Assembly (NCBI GenBank): GCA_028276365.1 | Contig: JAPYWL010000052.1 | Location: forward strand, 1 to 7,988 | Reading direction: 5' to 3' | DNA length: 7,988 nt | Source: Deltaproteobacteria bacterium | GTDB taxonomy: Bacteria; DRYD01 | Part shown: positions 5,942 to 7,988 of the stretch, piece after piece | Numbering within the stretch: position 1 is the first letter of the stretch | Layout: the number at the start of each line of letters is the position of its first letter | Translations under genes and position numbers: made by a program | Notes under the pieces: model-generated | Seen by the model: only the letters and a program-made list of their open reading frames with translations | Databases searched by the model: none | What the model was told of the DNA's origin: nothing

Positions 5942-7282
5942 CTATAATTTGTTTACTTCATTAATAAATTCATAAAGTTTCTTTTGTAAATTTTCATAAT
6001 CAGTAGTTAAAGAAATCCCCCCTAAAACTATTCCTTTAACTCCTATTTCATATAGAATTTTTATATCCTTAGGCTCTATCAATTTTTGAGTAGGTATCAA
6101 TATAGGAATTGGGGAATTATTTACTAATTTTGAGTAATTTAAAATGTCTTCTAAGGTTAATTTAAAACCATATTGTGATTTATCTATAATGGAAGCTTCT
6201 ATTGCTGAGATTTTTAAAAAATCCAAAATTTCTAATTCCTCTTTATTTAAAACTCTATTAATAGCTACTACTTTTTCTACACTTTTTGGTATACGTAAGT
6301 AATAAGTCGTAAATGAATCCATAAATATATCAATAAAATCTACATAAGTATTTAATTCAATATGATTTATTTCTTCTAATTCTTCTTTAATATGTCCAGG
6401 TACTAAACCAACAGTTATATTAGGATTTTCTAATAATATATTTATTATATTTTCTTTTTCCTCTTCCCAACTCTTAAACTTATAATTACTTACTGGGTGA
6501 GTTATATTAATATGAAATTTAATTATATTTATATTATTTTTTATAAGAATATTTAGTAATTTAGGATCGCTATTAAAAGGAGATAAAATAATAGAAAACT
6601 TATTTTTCTTTAGTTTATAACTTAATTTTTTATTTTCCAAAGTAGGTATTATATCATAGCTACCTACTTTTAAATCTAATTTTATATTTTTTACCTGATT
6701 AATTTCTTCAGCTTTTACTATATCATCTAATATACTTTTTTTACTTTCTTTTTCTAATTTATCTAAAAAAACTGATATTCCTGAATATTCTATATTGTAA
6801 AATATCTTTTGAATTAGTTCTTTGACTTTTAAAGGGTAAGAAACTAACAATTTATATTCCCCAATTTTTTCTTTTATATCTAAATAAGCCGCTTTATCTA
6901 AAATGTAAGCACTTACTATATAACTAAAATCGCTATCTTTTTTTATTATAAATATATTTAATTTTTTAGCTTGATAAGGATTTAAGATTTTATTATATTC
7001 AACTAATTTATTTATATTTTCATCTAAATTTAGTTCATCAAGATCTATATAGTTTACTTCTTTAAAAAGGGATTTTATGGTTTTGTCATTAGCTACAAAA
7101 ATAGTATATAGTTCTAAAAACCTTTCTTGGGAAAATAACTTTAATACACTTTCTTCATTAATTTTTTCTAGGCTTTGATTTACTTTCTTTAAAAAATTAT
7201 TTACTACTTTTTTTTCTTCTTTTTGTAATAAATTATTTTTGATTATAAATTCTAAAAAAGAATAATAATAATTTTGCAGCAT
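5942..7282 (-). CDS. Two-domain protein: degenerate GspE/MshEN-type N-terminal module plus TIM-barrel-like domain, function unknown
   Basis: I do not recognise this 446-aa protein as a named enzyme. Residues 1 to about 165 resemble the N-terminal domain of type II secretion/type IV pilus ATPases. There is a helical pair (FLEFIIKNNLL at 9-19), then NYIDLDELNLD near 77-87 and a mixed alpha/beta segment matching the 'fiDLdel.ld' and 'fpi...l.va' pattern. The c-di-GMP contact motif RLG...G of MshEN is not kept (SFLE at 8-11, Asn17). Residues of about 220-446 alternate strands and helices like a (beta/alpha)8 barrel: IILSPF, IIKFHIN, ITVGLVPG, VDFIDIF, PIPILIPT and a final GVKGIVLGGIS resembling a C-terminal phosphate-binding loop. 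There is no signal peptide or membrane segment and no ATPase domain. It starts 10 bp after accD and ends 31 bp before tsaE, consistent with one operon. No clear Shine-Dalgarno precedes the ATG. The domain calls are by eye. Confidence 0.75.
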   Translation of the reverse strand: MLQNYYYSFLEFIIKNNLLQKEEKKVVNNFLKKVNQSLEKINEESVLKLFSQERFLELYTIFVANDKTIKSLFKEVNYIDLDELNLDENINKLVEYNKILNPYQAKKLNIFIIKKDSDFSYIVSAYILDKAAYLDIKEKIGEYKLLVSYPLKVKELIQKIFYNIEYSGISVFLDKLEKESKKSILDDIVKAEEINQVKNIKLDLKVGSYDIIPTLENKKLSYKLKKNKFSIILSPFNSDPKLLNILIKNNINIIKFHINITHPVSNYKFKSWEEEKENIINILLENPNITVGLVPGHIKEELEEINHIELNTYVDFIDIFMDSFTTYYLRIPKSVEKVVAINRVLNKEELEILDFLKISAIEASIIDKSQYGFKLTLEDILNYSKLVNNSPIPILIPTQKLIEPKDIKILYEIGVKGIVLGGISLTTDYENLQKKLYEFINEVNKL

Positions 7283-7292
7283 TAAAATTAGT

Positions 7293-7988
7293 TTATAGCT
7301 TTATTTTATAAAAATAAAAAGAATTTATAAATTTTAATAAAGTATTTGGGATATTATGTCTATGAACTATATTATCAATAAGTCCATATTTTAAACAGAA
7401 TTCAGCGGTTTGAAAATCTGGTGGTAATTTTTGTTTAATTGTTTGTTCGATAACTCTTTGTCCTGCAAATCCTATTAGTGCTCCTATTTCGCTAAGAATA
7501 ATATCTGCTATACCTACAAAACTGGCAGCAACTCCTCCTGTAGTTGGATGTGTTATAACATTTATAAAAGGTATCCTGTTTTTATTTAGTAATTTAATAG
7601 CAGATACAGTTTTAGCCATTTGCATTAATGAGATTATACCTTCTTGCATTCTTGCTCCACCTGATGAAGAAAAAATAATTAATGGGGTATCATTTTTTAA
7701 GGCATACTCAGAAATCAATGCTATTTTTTCTCCTACAACGCTTCCCATTGATCCTCCCCTAAAATTAAAATCCATTACCCCTACACTAACTTTATATCTA
7801 TTTTTATCTCCTTTTAAGTATCCGTATCCTACTATAATAGCATCTACTAAATTAGTTTTTGTTTGATCTTCTTTTAATTTTTTTGAATAATCTTCAAAAT
7901 TTAAAAAATCTTTAGGATAAATATCTTTATATAATTCAACAAAATCATCAAATGTGATTTTTATTCTATAATAAGCATTTATATTAAA
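7293..7988 (-). CDS. accD: Acetyl-CoA carboxylase carboxyltransferase subunit beta, 5'-truncated by the window edge
   Basis: AccD is the beta half of the carboxyltransferase that moves CO2 from carboxybiotin to acetyl-CoA, giving malonyl-CoA for fatty-acid synthesis in the cytoplasm. The frame stays open from the stop at 7293 to the window end, giving 231 visible residues. The first Met in frame (7775) is internal: the 71 residues before it read as AccD, with RIKITFDDF, a DFLNFEDY stretch and LVDAIIVG. Diagnostic motifs follow: DFNFRGGSMGSVVGEKI, SSSGGARMQEG, HPTTGGVAAS and RVIEQT. The missing part would hold the N-terminal four-Cys zinc finger, so its presence cannot be checked. One oddity is GQRVIEQT where most AccD proteins have GPRVIEQT. 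The stop lies 10 bp before the next gene, so the two are probably cotranscribed. The identity is secure; only the start is unknown. Confidence 0.96.
   Translation of the reverse strand, partial: FNINAYYRIKITFDDFVELYKDIYPKDFLNFEDYSKKLKEDQTKTNLVDAIIVGYGYLKGDKNRYKVSVGVMDFNFRGGSMGSVVGEKIALISEYALKNDTPLIIFSSSGGARMQEGIISLMQMAKTVSAIKLLNKNRIPFINVITHPTTGGVAASFVGIADIILSEIGALIGFAGQRVIEQTIKQKLPPDFQTAEFCLKYGLIDNIVHRHNIPNTLLKFINSFYFYKIKL

Noticed and set aside
5942-7282. Type IV pilus ATPase (PilB/GspE) remnant
   Set aside because: Only the N-terminal module resembles these ATPases. No Walker A or B motif is present, and the C-terminal half looks like a different intact domain rather than decayed ATPase sequence.

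Overview
The window is a very AT-rich stretch (by eye about a quarter G+C) of a bacterial chromosome. All seven genes lie on the minus strand and follow each other closely. The order of transcription, from right to left, is accD (cut by the window edge), a 446-aa two-domain protein of unknown function, tsaE with an extra N-terminal domain, a small exported or membrane-anchored protein, gatB, a kinase-like membrane protein, and a Ycf45/R3H-type AAA ATPase. The standard bacterial code fits throughout. I see no insertion sequences, tRNAs, rRNAs or CRISPR arrays.

A Ycf45-type ATPase, a kinase with the 'NRYRI...AEDTRFPG..W' N-terminus and a GspE/MshEN-type N-terminal domain together suggest an uncultured low-GC bacterium. 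The cyanobacteria-related non-photosynthetic lineages (Melainabacteria/Margulisbacteria type) are one possibility. This is inference from gene content only; I cannot place it firmly.

Layout. At 5035-7988, accD, the TIM-barrel-like gene and tsaE are separated by only 10 and 31 bp and probably share a transcript. This ends in a possible weak AT-rich terminator near 4995-5023. At 4268-5034 there is a 131-bp gap and a monocistronic-looking gene for a 211-aa secreted or anchored protein with an Asp-rich loop and a Gly/Ser tail. At 41-4267, a 111-bp gap holds a good sigma70-like promoter overlapped by an 8-bp inverted repeat, followed by gatB, the pseudokinase gene and the ycf45-like gene. Structured DNA sits in both intergenic gaps of this last group: a long hairpin over the gatB stop codon, and a GC-rich element in front of the ATPase.

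Functionally, the recognisable genes are housekeeping: fatty-acid synthesis (AccD), tRNA t6A modification (TsaE) and Gln-tRNA/Asn-tRNA formation (GatB). The unusual material lies between and inside them. The kinase homologue has lost its main catalytic residues. A degenerate GspE/MshEN-type module is fused to a TIM-barrel-like domain. TsaE carries an N-terminal domain of about 145 residues. The Ycf45 homologue has a degenerate R3H domain. Most genes lack a convincing Shine-Dalgarno sequence; gatB is the clear exception.
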